Shown: one piece after another, positions 34,258 through 43,515 of the stretch
How positions within the stretch are numbered: the first letter of the stretch is position 1
How the letters are laid out: every line of letters begins with the position of its first letter
DNA from: Lachnospiraceae bacterium
GTDB lineage: Bacteria; Bacillota; Clostridia; Lachnospirales; Lachnospiraceae
Reading direction: 5' to 3'
Assembly (NCBI GenBank): GCA_017465475.1
Contig: JAFTWC010000050.1
Span: 1-64,000 of the forward strand
DNA length: 64,000 bases
The notes under the pieces: model-generated
What the model saw: the letters and a program-made list of their open reading frames with translations, nothing else
The model's database searches: none
Told to the model about the DNA's origin: nothing
Made by a program: the position numbers and the translations under genes

Positions 34258-36420
34258 ATGGGCAGTATTTTATACTTGGCAATCGGTGTGTTGTTCGGTT
34301 TTGCAGTGTGTGAAACCTTATTCCCGAATTTAAGGGAGGTAGGGGCAAAGACATTTGACGGTAAAACTCTTTCGTTGTCTTCCTATTTTATCCGGGTTCC
34401 GGCTTGGGTGCTTTCCGGTGTACTTCCGCTTACCTGGGTGACATATTTATCCGCTTATGTGATAAAGGTTGTCTTTGGTACGGAGTATCCGCTGTTTGCG
34501 GCTAATGTGTTTTCCATGTTTTTTGTAGGCGGCGTAACGGTATTGTTGCTTATAAAGCTTTGGGATAAGCGAAAGAACATGGGAAAAGAAGTTCTTGCCA
34601 GCCGTACCATTATTGTTTGCGAGATTGTTTTCTTTGCAGTGTTATTCCTGTTTTTTACGGAGCTGATGTTCTATACATTCCGCGTATCCGACGGCACGAT
34701 TCGCATCGGATATTCCGTATTCAGTGATTTTGCACCCCACATGGGTATGATTCGTTCTTTCTCCTTCGGCAATAACTTTCCGACGGAGTACGCTCATTTT
34801 GCGGGGGAAGACATTAAGTATCATTTTATGTTCCAGTTTCTTGTGGGTAATCTGGAATTTTTGGGAATGCGTCTGGACTACGCGTTTAACATTCCAAGCG
34901 CCTTCGGTATGCTTGCAACCAGTGCTCTGTTGTATGCTTTGGGAGCAAAGCTGACGGGAAAGAGACTGGTGGGCGGACTTACGGTGCTGTTCTTTGTATT
35001 TCGCAGTTCTCCGAGCTTTTTCCGGTATGTGGCCGAACTTCCGAAGGAAGAACTGACATGGAAGCATTTGGCGGAACAGAGTGTTTTCTTAGGGTATACC
35101 GATAAAGAGAACTGGGGTCTTTGGAATATCAATGTGTATTGTAATCAGAGGCACTTAGCCTTTGCCATTGTGGCAATGTTGCTGGCCATTCATTTCTTTT
35201 TGCCTTATGTATACGAAATGGCGGAAAAGCTGGCGGCAAAGCGTGCAATGTTAAAGGAAGCAGAAGCAGGAAAAGAAAAGAAAGCGTTTTCCGAGAGGTG
35301 TTCTTCTTTATGGAACCGGTTTATTTGTTATATTAAGCTGTTCTTTTTTACAAAGACTGCTTTCGGTGTGAAACATCCGGTTCGTGCCCTTTTTCTCGGT
35401 CTGTTATTGGGAGCATTGGCTTTTTTTAACGGTTCGGTATTGATTGCCTGTTGTTGCATGCTCTTTTTTATGGCGGCGGTATCCGACCACAGGCTGGATT
35501 ATTTGATTACGGCGTTGACAGCACTCATTTTGTCTACCCTGGAGTCAAAGTTGTTTATTACGGGGTCTGCTGTATCGTTGCAGTTTTTCTTCGGCTTTTT
35601 GGCAGAAAACAAGACGTTACTCGGTATGATACAGTACATGTGGCAGTTGTGGGGTGTGTTGCTTTTGTTTATCGGAGCATACCTGTTACTGGGACGAGGC
35701 GTGAAACGTTATTTGGTAGTAGTGTTTTCCGTGCCTCTTGTTCTTGCCTTTTCCGTATTTTTGATTTCCGGTATTGAAGTAACTCCGGACAACTTGTATT
35801 TGGTTGAGTATTATATTTCCGTGAACCATAAGTTTGTGATGTTGGCAGAACTGTTACTGTCTGTTTTCCCGGCCATCATAATAGCAGAGTTATGTTCAAA
35901 GGAATCTGTGCTGTTAGAGCAAAGCGTTTTGATTCGCAGAATTACTGCGGTTTTACTGACGGTTATTTTGACGGCTACCGGCGTGTTTGAATATGTGATT
36001 GTGCGAAACCAAAATAAGGGTGCTTACGAATACAGTGTAAATGATCCGATTACCGTATGGATTGATGAAAATACGGATTCTTCGGATGTGATTTTGTCTC
36101 CGGAGTATTCGCTCCACGCCACGGTAATGGGAGGCGGAATGTTGTATTACGGCCATGCCTATTATGCACAGTCGGCAGGCTATGATACGGATGCCAGGGC
36201 GAAGACGGTGAAGCAGATGTATCGTGCAAACAGTCCCGCACAACTGGATGAGTTGGTGAAGGAGTGCGGTGTGGATTTTATTATTGTGGATCAGACTGCC
36301 CGGGAAGAACTTTATGCAAGGGAAGATGTGATTGCGGCCACCTATGAGGCAGTATTTACCACAGGGGAGGATGCATCTCGTTTTACAATTTATGATACGG
36401 GAAAATTGTTAGTTCAGTAA
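34258..36420 (+). CDS. Large GT-C-like membrane protein, 720 residues
   Basis: A protein with roughly a dozen membrane helices and a C-terminal non-membrane region of about 130 residues. The first large loop has DFAPHMGMIRSF, then HFAGEDIKYHFMFQF. The C-terminal region has SPEYSLHATVMGG and CGVDFIIVDQTARE. This plan is similar to that of the DUF2298 protein encoded at 38370: an acidic residue in the first outer loop, a Tyr/His-rich loop, many helices and an outer Rossmann-like end. I therefore read it as a GT-C type lipid-sugar-dependent glycosyltransferase, but no family is certain. It is translated 4 bases after the GtrB-like gene. Confidence 0.7.
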   Translation: MGSILYLAIGVLFGFAVCETLFPNLREVGAKTFDGKTLSLSSYFIRVPAWVLSGVLPLTWVTYLSAYVIKVVFGTEYPLFAANVFSMFFVGGVTVLLLIKLWDKRKNMGKEVLASRTIIVCEIVFFAVLFLFFTELMFYTFRVSDGTIRIGYSVFSDFAPHMGMIRSFSFGNNFPTEYAHFAGEDIKYHFMFQFLVGNLEFLGMRLDYAFNIPSAFGMLATSALLYALGAKLTGKRLVGGLTVLFFVFRSSPSFFRYVAELPKEELTWKHLAEQSVFLGYTDKENWGLWNINVYCNQRHLAFAIVAMLLAIHFFLPYVYEMAEKLAAKRAMLKEAEAGKEKKAFSERCSSLWNRFICYIKLFFFTKTAFGVKHPVRALFLGLLLGALAFFNGSVLIACCCMLFFMAAVSDHRLDYLITALTALILSTLESKLFITGSAVSLQFFFGFLAENKTLLGMIQYMWQLWGVLLLFIGAYLLLGRGVKRYLVVVFSVPLVLAFSVFLISGIEVTPDNLYLVEYYISVNHKFVMLAELLLSVFPAIIIAELCSKESVLLEQSVLIRRITAVLLTVILTATGVFEYVIVRNQNKGAYEYSVNDPITVWIDENTDSSDVILSPEYSLHATVMGGGMLYYGHAYYAQSAGYDTDARAKTVKQMYRANSPAQLDELVKECGVDFIIVDQTAREELYAREDVIAATYEAVFTTGEDASRFTIYDTGKLLVQ

Positions 36421-36468
36421 TGAGTCAGAGATAGAAAGAAAAGGATTGAAAGGAAAAGGAGAAGCGGT

Positions 36469-37566
36469 ATGAAGTTTGATTATGTAGTAGTAGGAGCGGG
36501 TCTTGCGGGACTTACGGTGGCAGAGCGTATTGCCAATGTGTTGGACAAGAAGGTGTTGGTAATCGAAAAGCGCAGCCATATCGGCGGAAATGTGTATGAT
36601 TCTTATAATGAGGATGGGATATTAATCCATAATTACGGTCCGCACATTTTCCATACCAATGATAAGGAAGTGTATGAGTATCTCAGTAAGTTTACCAAAT
36701 GGAACGATTTCTGGCACAGAGTTCTTTCTTATGTAGACGGCAATCTCATTCCGATGCCGATTACGGTGGAAACGGTAAATAAGCTGTATAATCTGAATTT
36801 GAATACCTTTGAAGTAGAAGAGTTTTTCAAAAAGCAGGCAGTGGATATTCCGGAAATTAAGACCAGCCGTGATGTGGCATTAAGCAAGGTAGGGGAAGAG
36901 ATTTATCAGAAGTTTTTTGAAAACTATACGAAGAAGCAGTGGGGCTTAGACCCGGCGGAAATCGATACTTCCATTATTTCCCGTATTCCGGTTCGTACTA
37001 ACCGTGATACCAGATATTTTGCGGACAAGTACCAGGGAATGCCGCGCCACGGTTATACAAAGATGTGCGAGAATATGGTGAAGAACCCGAACATCAAGAT
37101 TATGTTGAATACGGACTATAAGGAAATCATTGATGACTTGGAATATGATGCTCTGATTTATACCGGACCGACGGATTATTTCTATGATTACAAGTACGGC
37201 AAGATGGCATACAGAAGTATCCGGTTTGAGTTTGAAACATTGGATTGTGAGTCTTATCAGGAGGCACCGGTGGTGAATTATCCGAATGATTATGACTTTA
37301 CAAGAATTACCGAGTTTAAAAAGATGACCTGGCAGAAGCATGATAAGACCACGATTTTAAAGGAGTTCCCGAACTCCGACGGTGAGCCGTATTATCCGTT
37401 CCCGACGGCTGAGTATAAGGAGCAGTTTGCAAAGTACCGTGCAGAAATGGATAAGGAAACAAAGGTGTTCTTTCTCGGTCGTCTGGCAGAGTACCGCTAT
37501 TACAACATGGATGCGGTGGTACGCAGTGCCTTGAATTTGTTTGAAGAAAAGCTTGCAAACCGATAG
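36469..37566 (+). CDS. glf: UDP-galactopyranose mutase
   Basis: A 365-residue FAD enzyme that turns UDP-galactopyranose into UDP-galactofuranose in the cytoplasm. It has the dinucleotide motif VVVGAGLAGLTVAERIA at the start, IEKRSHIGGNVYD, HNYGPHIFHTND and, later, YTKKQWGLDP and GRLAEYRYYNMD. The length is normal. GAAAAGGAGAAG precedes the ATG. Its presence shows that the glycan made by this operon probably contains galactofuranose. It sits between GT-C-like and GT2 genes. Confidence 0.97.
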   Translation: MKFDYVVVGAGLAGLTVAERIANVLDKKVLVIEKRSHIGGNVYDSYNEDGILIHNYGPHIFHTNDKEVYEYLSKFTKWNDFWHRVLSYVDGNLIPMPITVETVNKLYNLNLNTFEVEEFFKKQAVDIPEIKTSRDVALSKVGEEIYQKFFENYTKKQWGLDPAEIDTSIISRIPVRTNRDTRYFADKYQGMPRHGYTKMCENMVKNPNIKIMLNTDYKEIIDDLEYDALIYTGPTDYFYDYKYGKMAYRSIRFEFETLDCESYQEAPVVNYPNDYDFTRITEFKKMTWQKHDKTTILKEFPNSDGEPYYPFPTAEYKEQFAKYRAEMDKETKVFFLGRLAEYRYYNMDAVVRSALNLFEEKLANR

Positions 37567-37587
37567 AATCAGAAAAGGAGAAAAAGA

Positions 37588-38316
37588 ATGGACAAGTTAT
37601 ATATTGTAATTCCGGCTTATAATGAGCAGGAAACGATTCAGAGTGTAATCGAAGACTGGCATCCGGTGGCGGTGGCGGCAGGTGCTGAAAGCCGTCTGGT
37701 GATTATTGATGACGGAAGTAAGGATAATACCTATGCCATGATGCAGGCGGCACAGGAGAAGTATCCGCAGCTTATTGCACTGACCAAGCCAAACGGAGGT
37801 CACGGTGCTACGTTGTTATACGGTTATAACTATGCGTTGGAGCAGGGGGCGGATTTTGTGTTCCAGACAGACTCCGACGGACAGACTAAGGCAGAAGAGT
37901 TTGCGCAGTTTTGGGAGTTGAGAAACCAGTATGCTATGGTTATCGGACATCGTAACAAGAGAGAAGACGGCGCATCCAGAGTTTTTGTTACAAAGACTTT
38001 AAAACTGGTATGTTTCTTGTTGTTCCATGTAAAGCTTACGGACGCCAATACACCGTTCCGTTTGATGCAGGCAGGAGAACTTAAGAAGGTACTTCCGCTG
38101 ATTCCGAAGGATTACAATTTGTCCAACGTGGTAATCTCGGTGATTTTTGCAAAGAAGAAGCTTCCGGTAAAGTATATTCCGATTACCTTCCGTCCGCGTC
38201 AGGGTGGTGTTAACTCCATCAATATGAAGCGTATTTTCAAAATCGGAAAGAAGGCAGTAGGGGATTTCATTAAAATCAATAAGATGGTGAATGCGGCCTG
38301 CAAGGAAGAAAAGTAA
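37588..38316 (+). CDS. GT2 glycosyltransferase (soluble, DPM-like)
   Basis: A 242-residue enzyme with a single GT-A domain: YIVIPAYNEQETI, VIIDDGSKDNT, NGGHGATLLYGYNYAL and the metal motif FQTDSDGQT (near residue 92). There is a hydrophobic patch near residues 135-150 (LKLVCFLLFHVKL) but no C-terminal membrane pair. It resembles polyprenol-phosphate mannose or glucose synthases. The sugar is not predictable. AAAAGGAG precedes the ATG; it starts 21 bases after glf. Confidence 0.9.
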   Translation: MDKLYIVIPAYNEQETIQSVIEDWHPVAVAAGAESRLVIIDDGSKDNTYAMMQAAQEKYPQLIALTKPNGGHGATLLYGYNYALEQGADFVFQTDSDGQTKAEEFAQFWELRNQYAMVIGHRNKREDGASRVFVTKTLKLVCFLLFHVKLTDANTPFRLMQAGELKKVLPLIPKDYNLSNVVISVIFAKKKLPVKYIPITFRPRQGGVNSINMKRIFKIGKKAVGDFIKINKMVNAACKEEK

Positions 38317-38369
38317 GAAAGCCCCGGTTTAGGCTGAATGTAAGTATTTAAGAGAGTGTGGTACAGGAT

Positions 38370-40946
38370 ATGGATAAGAAAAAGAATTGGATCATAGAAG
38401 CCGGAATCGGTCTGGTAGGCCTACTTGCGTTCTTGGCAATTTGGGAGTATGCAAAAGGGCAGTTTCAGCCGGAGGATTTCGAACCGTTAACCAAGTGGTG
38501 GAGAGCGCTTCTTGTGTTGGGAATCGGATTTTTTCCGCTTTCGGCATTTTTGTTCCGTAAGTTTTCGGATAAGGGATATATTTTCGGAAAGATATTGGGA
38601 CTTGTCATAAGCGGTTGGCTTGTATGGGTGTTGTCTGCTCTTCATATTGTGAAGTTTACTCCTACCGGTTGCTATGTGATTTTAATCCTTTGTATTGTGG
38701 TAAATTATGGACTTGCTATTTTCTTCTGCAGAAAAAAGAACGTATCAGTGGCAGAGTTTTTCGGATTTTCCGATTCCGCTGTGGTAACAAAAGCCATTTG
38801 GTATGAAGTGTTGTTTTTTGCGGTATTTGCATTGTTATTGTATTTGAAATGTTTCCGTCCGGATTTTTCCTGGCAGACGGAAGGCGGCATGGATTATGCG
38901 TTTATGATTAGTATGTTAAAGTCTGATTATATGCCGCCGGAGGATTTCTGGTATTCCGGTACGGATTTAAATTATTATTATCTTGGACAGTATTTCTGTA
39001 CCTATTTGACCCAACTTTCCGGTGTGGACATTACGTATGCGTACAACATGGCACTTATGACAGTGGGAACGGTATGTATGGTATTAAGCTATGCACTGGC
39101 ATCAAGGATTCTGGAAGTTTATATGAAGGAACGCAGTGCAGAATACCGGTTAATGGGAAAACGTACGGTAGCTTCTTCTACTGTGTTACAACAGATACTT
39201 CCGAGAGTGGCAGGTCTTTTGGCCGGATGCGGTGTAACCTTTGCCAGTACGAATCATTACTGGGTTTACCGAAAATTAGGACCGATATTGTGTGATATTA
39301 TGGGCGTGGACGGAAATCATTCTTACTGGGTATCCGACCCGACCCGTTATATCGGATGGCAGGGCGAAGCTTTGGATCAGACCATTCATGAGTTCCCGGC
39401 GTATTCATTGATGCTGGGAGATTTGCATGCTCACGTCATCAATATTATGTTTGTGCTTACATTACTTGGTGTATTATTTGCGTTTTTACTGGAGCGAAAA
39501 GATCGTATGACGCTTGCTGTAGCAGGTGTTATAGAACCTGTCAGCTATAAGAAGGAAATGTTGCAGCCGCAAATTATTGTATTGAGTTTCTTTATCGGTA
39601 TTTTCCAAATGACAAACTATTGGGACTTCCCGATTTACTTTGTGGTGTGCGGTGCAGTTATTTTAGTATCCAACGCAGTGATTTGCGGATTCAATAAAAA
39701 GTCATTGTTATTAACGGTTGTACATGCTGCGGAGTTTATTGTAATTGCATTTGTTACGGCACTTATGTTTACTGTGCATTTTGACAGTATGGCAAGCGGT
39801 ATCGGTATTTGCAATCGTCATACGGAACCGTACCAGATGATTATTGTCTGGGGAATGCCGATTGCGGCGGTCATCGGATGTCTTGTACTGTCCATTAAGA
39901 GAGAACAGAAAAGAAGGGAAGCCGGTGTTACGGCAACGGAGCATAAAAATGTATTTTTTGCATGGTTGCAGAACTTAAAGGCGAGTGATTTGTTTCTTTT
40001 GATTATCGGTTTGTGTGCGGTAGGTTTGATTTTGATGCCCGAGCTTATTTATATTAAAGATATTTACGGTGAAGTAAATCAGCGCACCAATACCATGTTT
40101 AAGCTGACGTATCAGGCATTTATTCTGTTCGGTATTTTTATGGGTGTATTTATTACAAAGCTTGTTTTCCTTCCGAAGAGCGGAAAGCAGTTTGTTGCCG
40201 GAGCAATCATGTTGTTTATCCTTTGCCGTGATGTGGAGTATTACGGATATGCATGGGAACGATGGGCAGGGGATTATAAAGATAAAGAGAACTACAAACA
40301 TCTGGATGCTACCTGCAGTACGGATGTCAGCGAAGGAGACCGAAAAGCAGCTAAGTGGATTAATGAGAATATCGAAGGCAGACCGACGATATTGGAGGCT
40401 CACGGACCGAGTTATCTGACAGACCGCATTGTGCATTGTCGTATTTCTGCCTTGACCGGCTGTCCGACTGTGATCGGTTGGCGTACTCATGAATGGCTCT
40501 GGAAGGGTGATGTGGAAGCTGTGGATGAACGAGGCGAGGATGTAGAAGCGATTTACACCGGGTTTGATTTGGAAATTGCTGCTGAACTTTTAAAGGATTA
40601 CGGCGTGGACAAATACGGAAGACCGAACGATGAAATGAGAGCCATGTTACAGGAAATGTTTGGTGTGGAAGTTGGAGACTATATGGATAAACAAACCACG
40701 GAAGCTTTACTTGAACTGATCGGAGTGGATCCGGGTATTTGTATGGGACCGGAGATGGCAAAGAGGAAGCTTGCGGAATATGATGTGGATTATATTTATG
40801 TAGGCGAAGTGGAGTACTTAAAGTATGAAGACGAGCAAGGGTATTGTCTGTTGGACTATGAGTATTTGAAGTCCTTAGGTGAAGTAATCTATGAGGATAC
40901 CGAGGAATCTGAGTATTATGAAACCTTTATCGTAAAATTAAAATAA
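38370..40946 (+). CDS. DUF2298 (YYY-domain) large membrane protein
   Basis: A protein of about 858 residues with 13 or more membrane helices. It carries the family pattern: MDYAFMISMLKSDYMPPEDF, then YSGTDLNYYYLGQYFCTYL, and LGDLHAHVINIMF. A long C-terminal outer part has GRPTILEAHGPSY and GCPTVIGWRTHEW. DUF2298 proteins are thought to be GT-C type glycosyltransferases or related carriers and are often found with lipid-linked sugar synthases. The start is uncertain: I prefer ATG 38370, but a GTG at 38358 is possible and neither has a strong ribosome site. It ends the operon before a strong terminator. Confidence 0.85.
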   Translation: MDKKKNWIIEAGIGLVGLLAFLAIWEYAKGQFQPEDFEPLTKWWRALLVLGIGFFPLSAFLFRKFSDKGYIFGKILGLVISGWLVWVLSALHIVKFTPTGCYVILILCIVVNYGLAIFFCRKKNVSVAEFFGFSDSAVVTKAIWYEVLFFAVFALLLYLKCFRPDFSWQTEGGMDYAFMISMLKSDYMPPEDFWYSGTDLNYYYLGQYFCTYLTQLSGVDITYAYNMALMTVGTVCMVLSYALASRILEVYMKERSAEYRLMGKRTVASSTVLQQILPRVAGLLAGCGVTFASTNHYWVYRKLGPILCDIMGVDGNHSYWVSDPTRYIGWQGEALDQTIHEFPAYSLMLGDLHAHVINIMFVLTLLGVLFAFLLERKDRMTLAVAGVIEPVSYKKEMLQPQIIVLSFFIGIFQMTNYWDFPIYFVVCGAVILVSNAVICGFNKKSLLLTVVHAAEFIVIAFVTALMFTVHFDSMASGIGICNRHTEPYQMIIVWGMPIAAVIGCLVLSIKREQKRREAGVTATEHKNVFFAWLQNLKASDLFLLIIGLCAVGLILMPELIYIKDIYGEVNQRTNTMFKLTYQAFILFGIFMGVFITKLVFLPKSGKQFVAGAIMLFILCRDVEYYGYAWERWAGDYKDKENYKHLDATCSTDVSEGDRKAAKWINENIEGRPTILEAHGPSYLTDRIVHCRISALTGCPTVIGWRTHEWLWKGDVEAVDERGEDVEAIYTGFDLEIAAELLKDYGVDKYGRPNDEMRAMLQEMFGVEVGDYMDKQTTEALLELIGVDPGICMGPEMAKRKLAEYDVDYIYVGEVEYLKYEDEQGYCLLDYEYLKSLGEVIYEDTEESEYYETFIVKLK

Positions 40947-40977
40947 GTCCGTTTTAAGGGACATAAGAAAGCTTATA

Positions 40978-41024
40978 CTGGGAACCGTAATAAGGAATGA
41001 ACCTTTTACGGTTCCCGGTTTTTT
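40978..41024 (+). terminator. Terminator of the glycan operon
   Basis: A 13-bp stem (40978-40990 with 41006-41018, one T-G pair) with a 15-base loop is followed by six T. Confidence 0.92.
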
Positions 41025-41067
41025 GTGCTGACAAACAAAATGAATCAGCACGAAGGAGAAAGCACTT

Positions 41068-41265
41068 ATGGAGGAAAATACGATGACGGCAAAGATTTTT
41101 TCTATTTTTATGATTGGTTTGATTTTCTGGCTTGCGTTTCAGAACGGCGTACTTGCTTTTTTTGCGGCACTTTGTATCTTGGGATTGATTGCATTGTTTT
41201 TTGATGAGGCTCGCAAAGAAAGAGAAGAGGAACAGCATATGAAAAAGCAGGGAAGAACGGTTTAA
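41068..41265 (+). CDS. Small membrane protein (65 residues)
   Basis: One long hydrophobic region (about residues 8-45, two short helices) is followed by a highly charged tail (DEARKEREEEQHMKK). There is no recognised family. GAAGGAG lies 8-9 bases before the ATG. A 7-bp inverted repeat (GTGCTGA at 41025-41031, TCAGCAC at 41045-41051) touches that ribosome site. It stands alone between the glycan operon terminator and a spore protein gene. Confidence 0.72.
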   Translation: MEENTMTAKIFSIFMIGLIFWLAFQNGVLAFFAALCILGLIALFFDEARKEREEEQHMKKQGRTV

Positions 41266-41334
41266 TCTTCCAGTTTAAAATCAGGTATATGACATATAAT
41301 ATCACCGTAATCAAGAGATACACACACGGCGAAA

Positions 41335-41383
41335 GCAGTGCGGGTATCAAAGATTATGAAACTTTTGGAAACGCCCGCACTGC
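41335..41383 (+). repeat. Inverted repeat in the SASP gene leader
   Basis: GCAGTGCGGG (41335-41344) and CCCGCACTGC (41374-41383) are perfectly complementary over a 29-base loop and end 26 bases before the SASP start codon. In RNA the stem would lie just above the ribosome site at 41395-41402. Confidence 0.7.
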
Positions 41384-41409
41384 GGGCAATTGAGGAAGGA
41401 GTGTATTTT

Positions 41410-41613
41410 ATGTCTAAGGGTAGAAATCGTGTAGAAGTTCCGGAAGCAAGAGAAGCTATGGATCGTTTTAAGATGGAAGTTGCATCTGAAATCGGTGTAC
41501 CGTTAAAGCAGGGTTATAACGGTGACTTAACCAGCGCTCAGAACGGTTCTGTAGGTGGCGAGATGGTTCGTCAGATGATTAAGCGTCAGGAAGAGTCTAT
41601 GTCCGGTAAGTAA
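41410..41613 (+). CDS. Alpha/beta-type small acid-soluble spore protein
   Basis: A 67-residue SASP that coats and protects DNA in the dormant spore. It has the germination protease site region KMEVASEIGVPL (cut expected between Glu and Val) and the second helix motif GDLTSAQNGSVGGEMVRQMI, both diagnostic of the family. The ATG at 41410 is chosen over an upstream in-frame start at 41338 because GGAAGGAG lies 8-9 bases before it and the family begins here. Expression is expected in the forespore under sigma-G; I could not find a convincing sigma-G promoter. A strong terminator follows. Confidence 0.95.
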   Translation: MSKGRNRVEVPEAREAMDRFKMEVASEIGVPLKQGYNGDLTSAQNGSVGGEMVRQMIKRQEESMSGK

Positions 41614-41674
41614 GATTTTCTTGCTTTTGCGGATGCTTCTAATGTCAGGGTGGCATTAGAAACGGACGAAAAAC

Positions 41675-41711
41675 AGGGTCGTCGCATTGGTGCGGCGGCC
41701 CTAGTTTTTTT
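41675..41711 (+). terminator. Terminator after the SASP gene
   Basis: AGGGTCGTCGCA (41675-41686) pairs with 41691-41702 over TTGG with two G-T pairs, followed by AGTTTTTTTT. Confidence 0.9.
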
Positions 41712-41732
41712 GTCCTAAATATCAAATAAAGG

Positions 41733-41761
41733 TTGCAATTCGGGGGAGAATGCGATACACT
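41733..41761 (+). promoter_or_regulatory. Promoter of rsmD-coaD
   Basis: TTGCAA (41733-41738), 17 bases, TACACT (41756-41761), 37 bases before the start codon. Confidence 0.68.
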
Positions 41762-41797
41762 AAACTTATATCATTGTGCATGTTTGGAGGATGAGCT

Positions 41798-42352
41798 ATG
41801 AGAGTAATTGCGGGTTCCAGACGAAGTATCCGGCTGACCACCGTAAAGGGAGATAAAGTTCGTCCTACAACGGATCGGATTAAGGAGACCTTGTTCAATA
41901 TATTGCAGCCGGACATTCCGGGAGCGAGCTTTTTGGATTTGTTTTCCGGAAGCGGCGCCATCGGGATTGAGGCCCTGAGTCGAGGTGCGAAGGAAGCAAT
42001 TTTGGTTGAACAGGACCGGGATGCACTGGCCTGTATTCGAACGAATTTGAAAGCGACCCGGTTCGAGACGGAAGCTGTGGTAAAAGCAGGAGATGTGCTG
42101 AGTGTACTCCGTACATTACAACATGCACCTTTTGATTTGATTTTTATGGACCCGCCTTATGGGCTTTCCTGGGAAGAAAAGGTACTGACTGTGTTGGCAG
42201 ATGCACCTTATGTGGATGAGTACACGAAGATTGTGGTGGAAGGGCTTTCCGATATGGACCTTTCCTATGCGGATTCTTTGGGATTTTCCGTTACCAGGGA
42301 AAAGAGCTACGGTTCGAATAAACATATATTTTTGGAGAAGAAAAGAGTATGA
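41798..42352 (+). CDS. rsmD: 16S rRNA (guanine966-N2)-methyltransferase
   Basis: A 184-residue SAM-dependent methyltransferase that modifies G966 of 16S rRNA in the 30S subunit. It shows the RsmD start [12 protein letters not shown], the [15 protein letters not shown] segment, the SAM site [19 protein letters not shown] and the catalytic FMDPPYG. The length is normal. TGGAGG precedes the ATG. Its last codons overlap the coaD start (ATGA), the usual rsmD-coaD coupling in bacteria. Confidence 0.96.
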   Translation: MRVIAGSRRSIRLTTVKGDKVRPTTDRIKETLFNILQPDIPGASFLDLFSGSGAIGIEALSRGAKEAILVEQDRDALACIRTNLKATRFETEAVVKAGDVLSVLRTLQHAPFDLIFMDPPYGLSWEEKVLTVLADAPYVDEYTKIVVEGLSDMDLSYADSLGFSVTREKSYGSNKHIFLEKKRV

Positions 42353-42840
42353 GAAGAGGACTTTATCCGGGAAGCTTTGATCCGGTGACATTGGGACATT
42401 TGGATATTATCCACAGAGCGTCAGAATTGGTAGATGAGCTTATTATCGGAGTATTAAAAAACAGCACGAAGCGTAATCTGTTTTCTACGGAAGAACGGAT
42501 TGATTTGTTAAAACGTGTGACGGCGGATTTGCCGAATGTGCGGATTATTTCTTTTGACGGATTGTTGGTGGATTGTGCAGTAGAGTACGGGACCCACACG
42601 ATTATCAGAGGTCTTCGTGCAGTAACGGATTTTGAGTATGAGTTACAGCTTGCCCAGACCAACAAACGGTTACGGCCGGATATTGATACCGTGTTTTTAA
42701 CAACAAATGTAGAGTATGCGTATCTCAGTTCCAGCATTGTGCGGGAAATTGCAAGTTACGGAGGGGATATCAGTCATTTTGTACCACAGTGTATTATGGA
42801 TGACGTGTATAAAAAAGCAAAGCGAGGAGAGACAGTATGA
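42349..42840 (+). CDS. coaD: Phosphopantetheine adenylyltransferase
   Basis: A 163-residue nucleotidyltransferase for the fourth step of coenzyme A synthesis. It has [20 protein letters not shown] with the (H/T)xGH ATP site, [19 protein letters not shown] and [16 protein letters not shown] (the ISSS-type motif). The length is normal. It overlaps rsmD by 4 bases and the next gene by 4 bases. Confidence 0.97.
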   Translation: MRRGLYPGSFDPVTLGHLDIIHRASELVDELIIGVLKNSTKRNLFSTEERIDLLKRVTADLPNVRIISFDGLLVDCAVEYGTHTIIRGLRAVTDFEYELQLAQTNKRLRPDIDTVFLTTNVEYAYLSSSIVREIASYGGDISHFVPQCIMDDVYKKAKRGETV

Positions 42841-43514
42841 GTACAAAACGTATTGAGCAGTTGATTGAGGAGATTTTTGAGTTTGTAGAAAGCTGTAAGG
42901 CATCTGCATTCTCCAGCAACAAGGTAATTGTACCGAAGGAAGAGTTGTACGATTTACTGGACGAATTGCGTTTAAAGGTTCCGGAAGAGATTAAGCGTTG
43001 TCAGAAGATGATTGCAAACCGTGATGCGATTATTGCGGATGCAGAGGATAAGGCAGCGGCTATTGAGCAGGCAGCAAGAGCCCAGGCCCAGGTAATGATT
43101 AACGAGAACGAGATTACCCAGCAGGCATATTATCAGGCCAATGAGATGGTGCGTCAGGCTACAGAGCATGCAGAAGCCATCGTAGCACAGGCAGAGGAAA
43201 CTGCCATGCAGTATCGGGAAGGTTCCATCGGTTATGCCAACAACACGTTGGGACATGTGGAGCAGTTACTTGCCTCCCAGTATGAAACCATCAAAGTATA
43301 TACTGACAATATGTTAGATACCTTGCGCCACAGTCTTGAAGTAGTGGTAAGCGACCGTAGAGAAATGAATGGTGAGGCGGCACCGGAGGAGTTAGAGCCG
43401 CAGCAGCAGATGAGACAGCAGATGTCCCAACAGATGCCTCAGCAGGAGCAGGGGGAAGAGGATTTTGAGTTTGACGAGAATGTATTTCTGGACAATATCG
43501 ATACCGAGGAATAG
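42837..43514 (+). CDS. Coiled-coil protein with Gln/Met-rich tail, function unknown
   Basis: A 225-residue protein. The first 175 residues are mostly helical with long heptad-like Ala/Glu/Gln stretches ([23 protein letters not shown] type), rather like F-type ATPase b subunits or DivIVA-like scaffolds. Then comes a Gln/Met-rich linker (about 188-208) and an acidic end ([18 protein letters not shown]). There is no membrane segment. It is coupled to coaD by an ATGA overlap. The opposing ylbJ stop codon lies one base beyond its own stop. Confidence 0.8.
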   Translation: MSTKRIEQLIEEIFEFVESCKASAFSSNKVIVPKEELYDLLDELRLKVPEEIKRCQKMIANRDAIIADAEDKAAAIEQAARAQAQVMINENEITQQAYYQANEMVRQATEHAEAIVAQAEETAMQYREGSIGYANNTLGHVEQLLASQYETIKVYTDNMLDTLRHSLEVVVSDRREMNGEAAPEELEPQQQMRQQMSQQMPQQEQGEEDFEFDENVFLDNIDTEE

Positions 43515-43515
43515 A

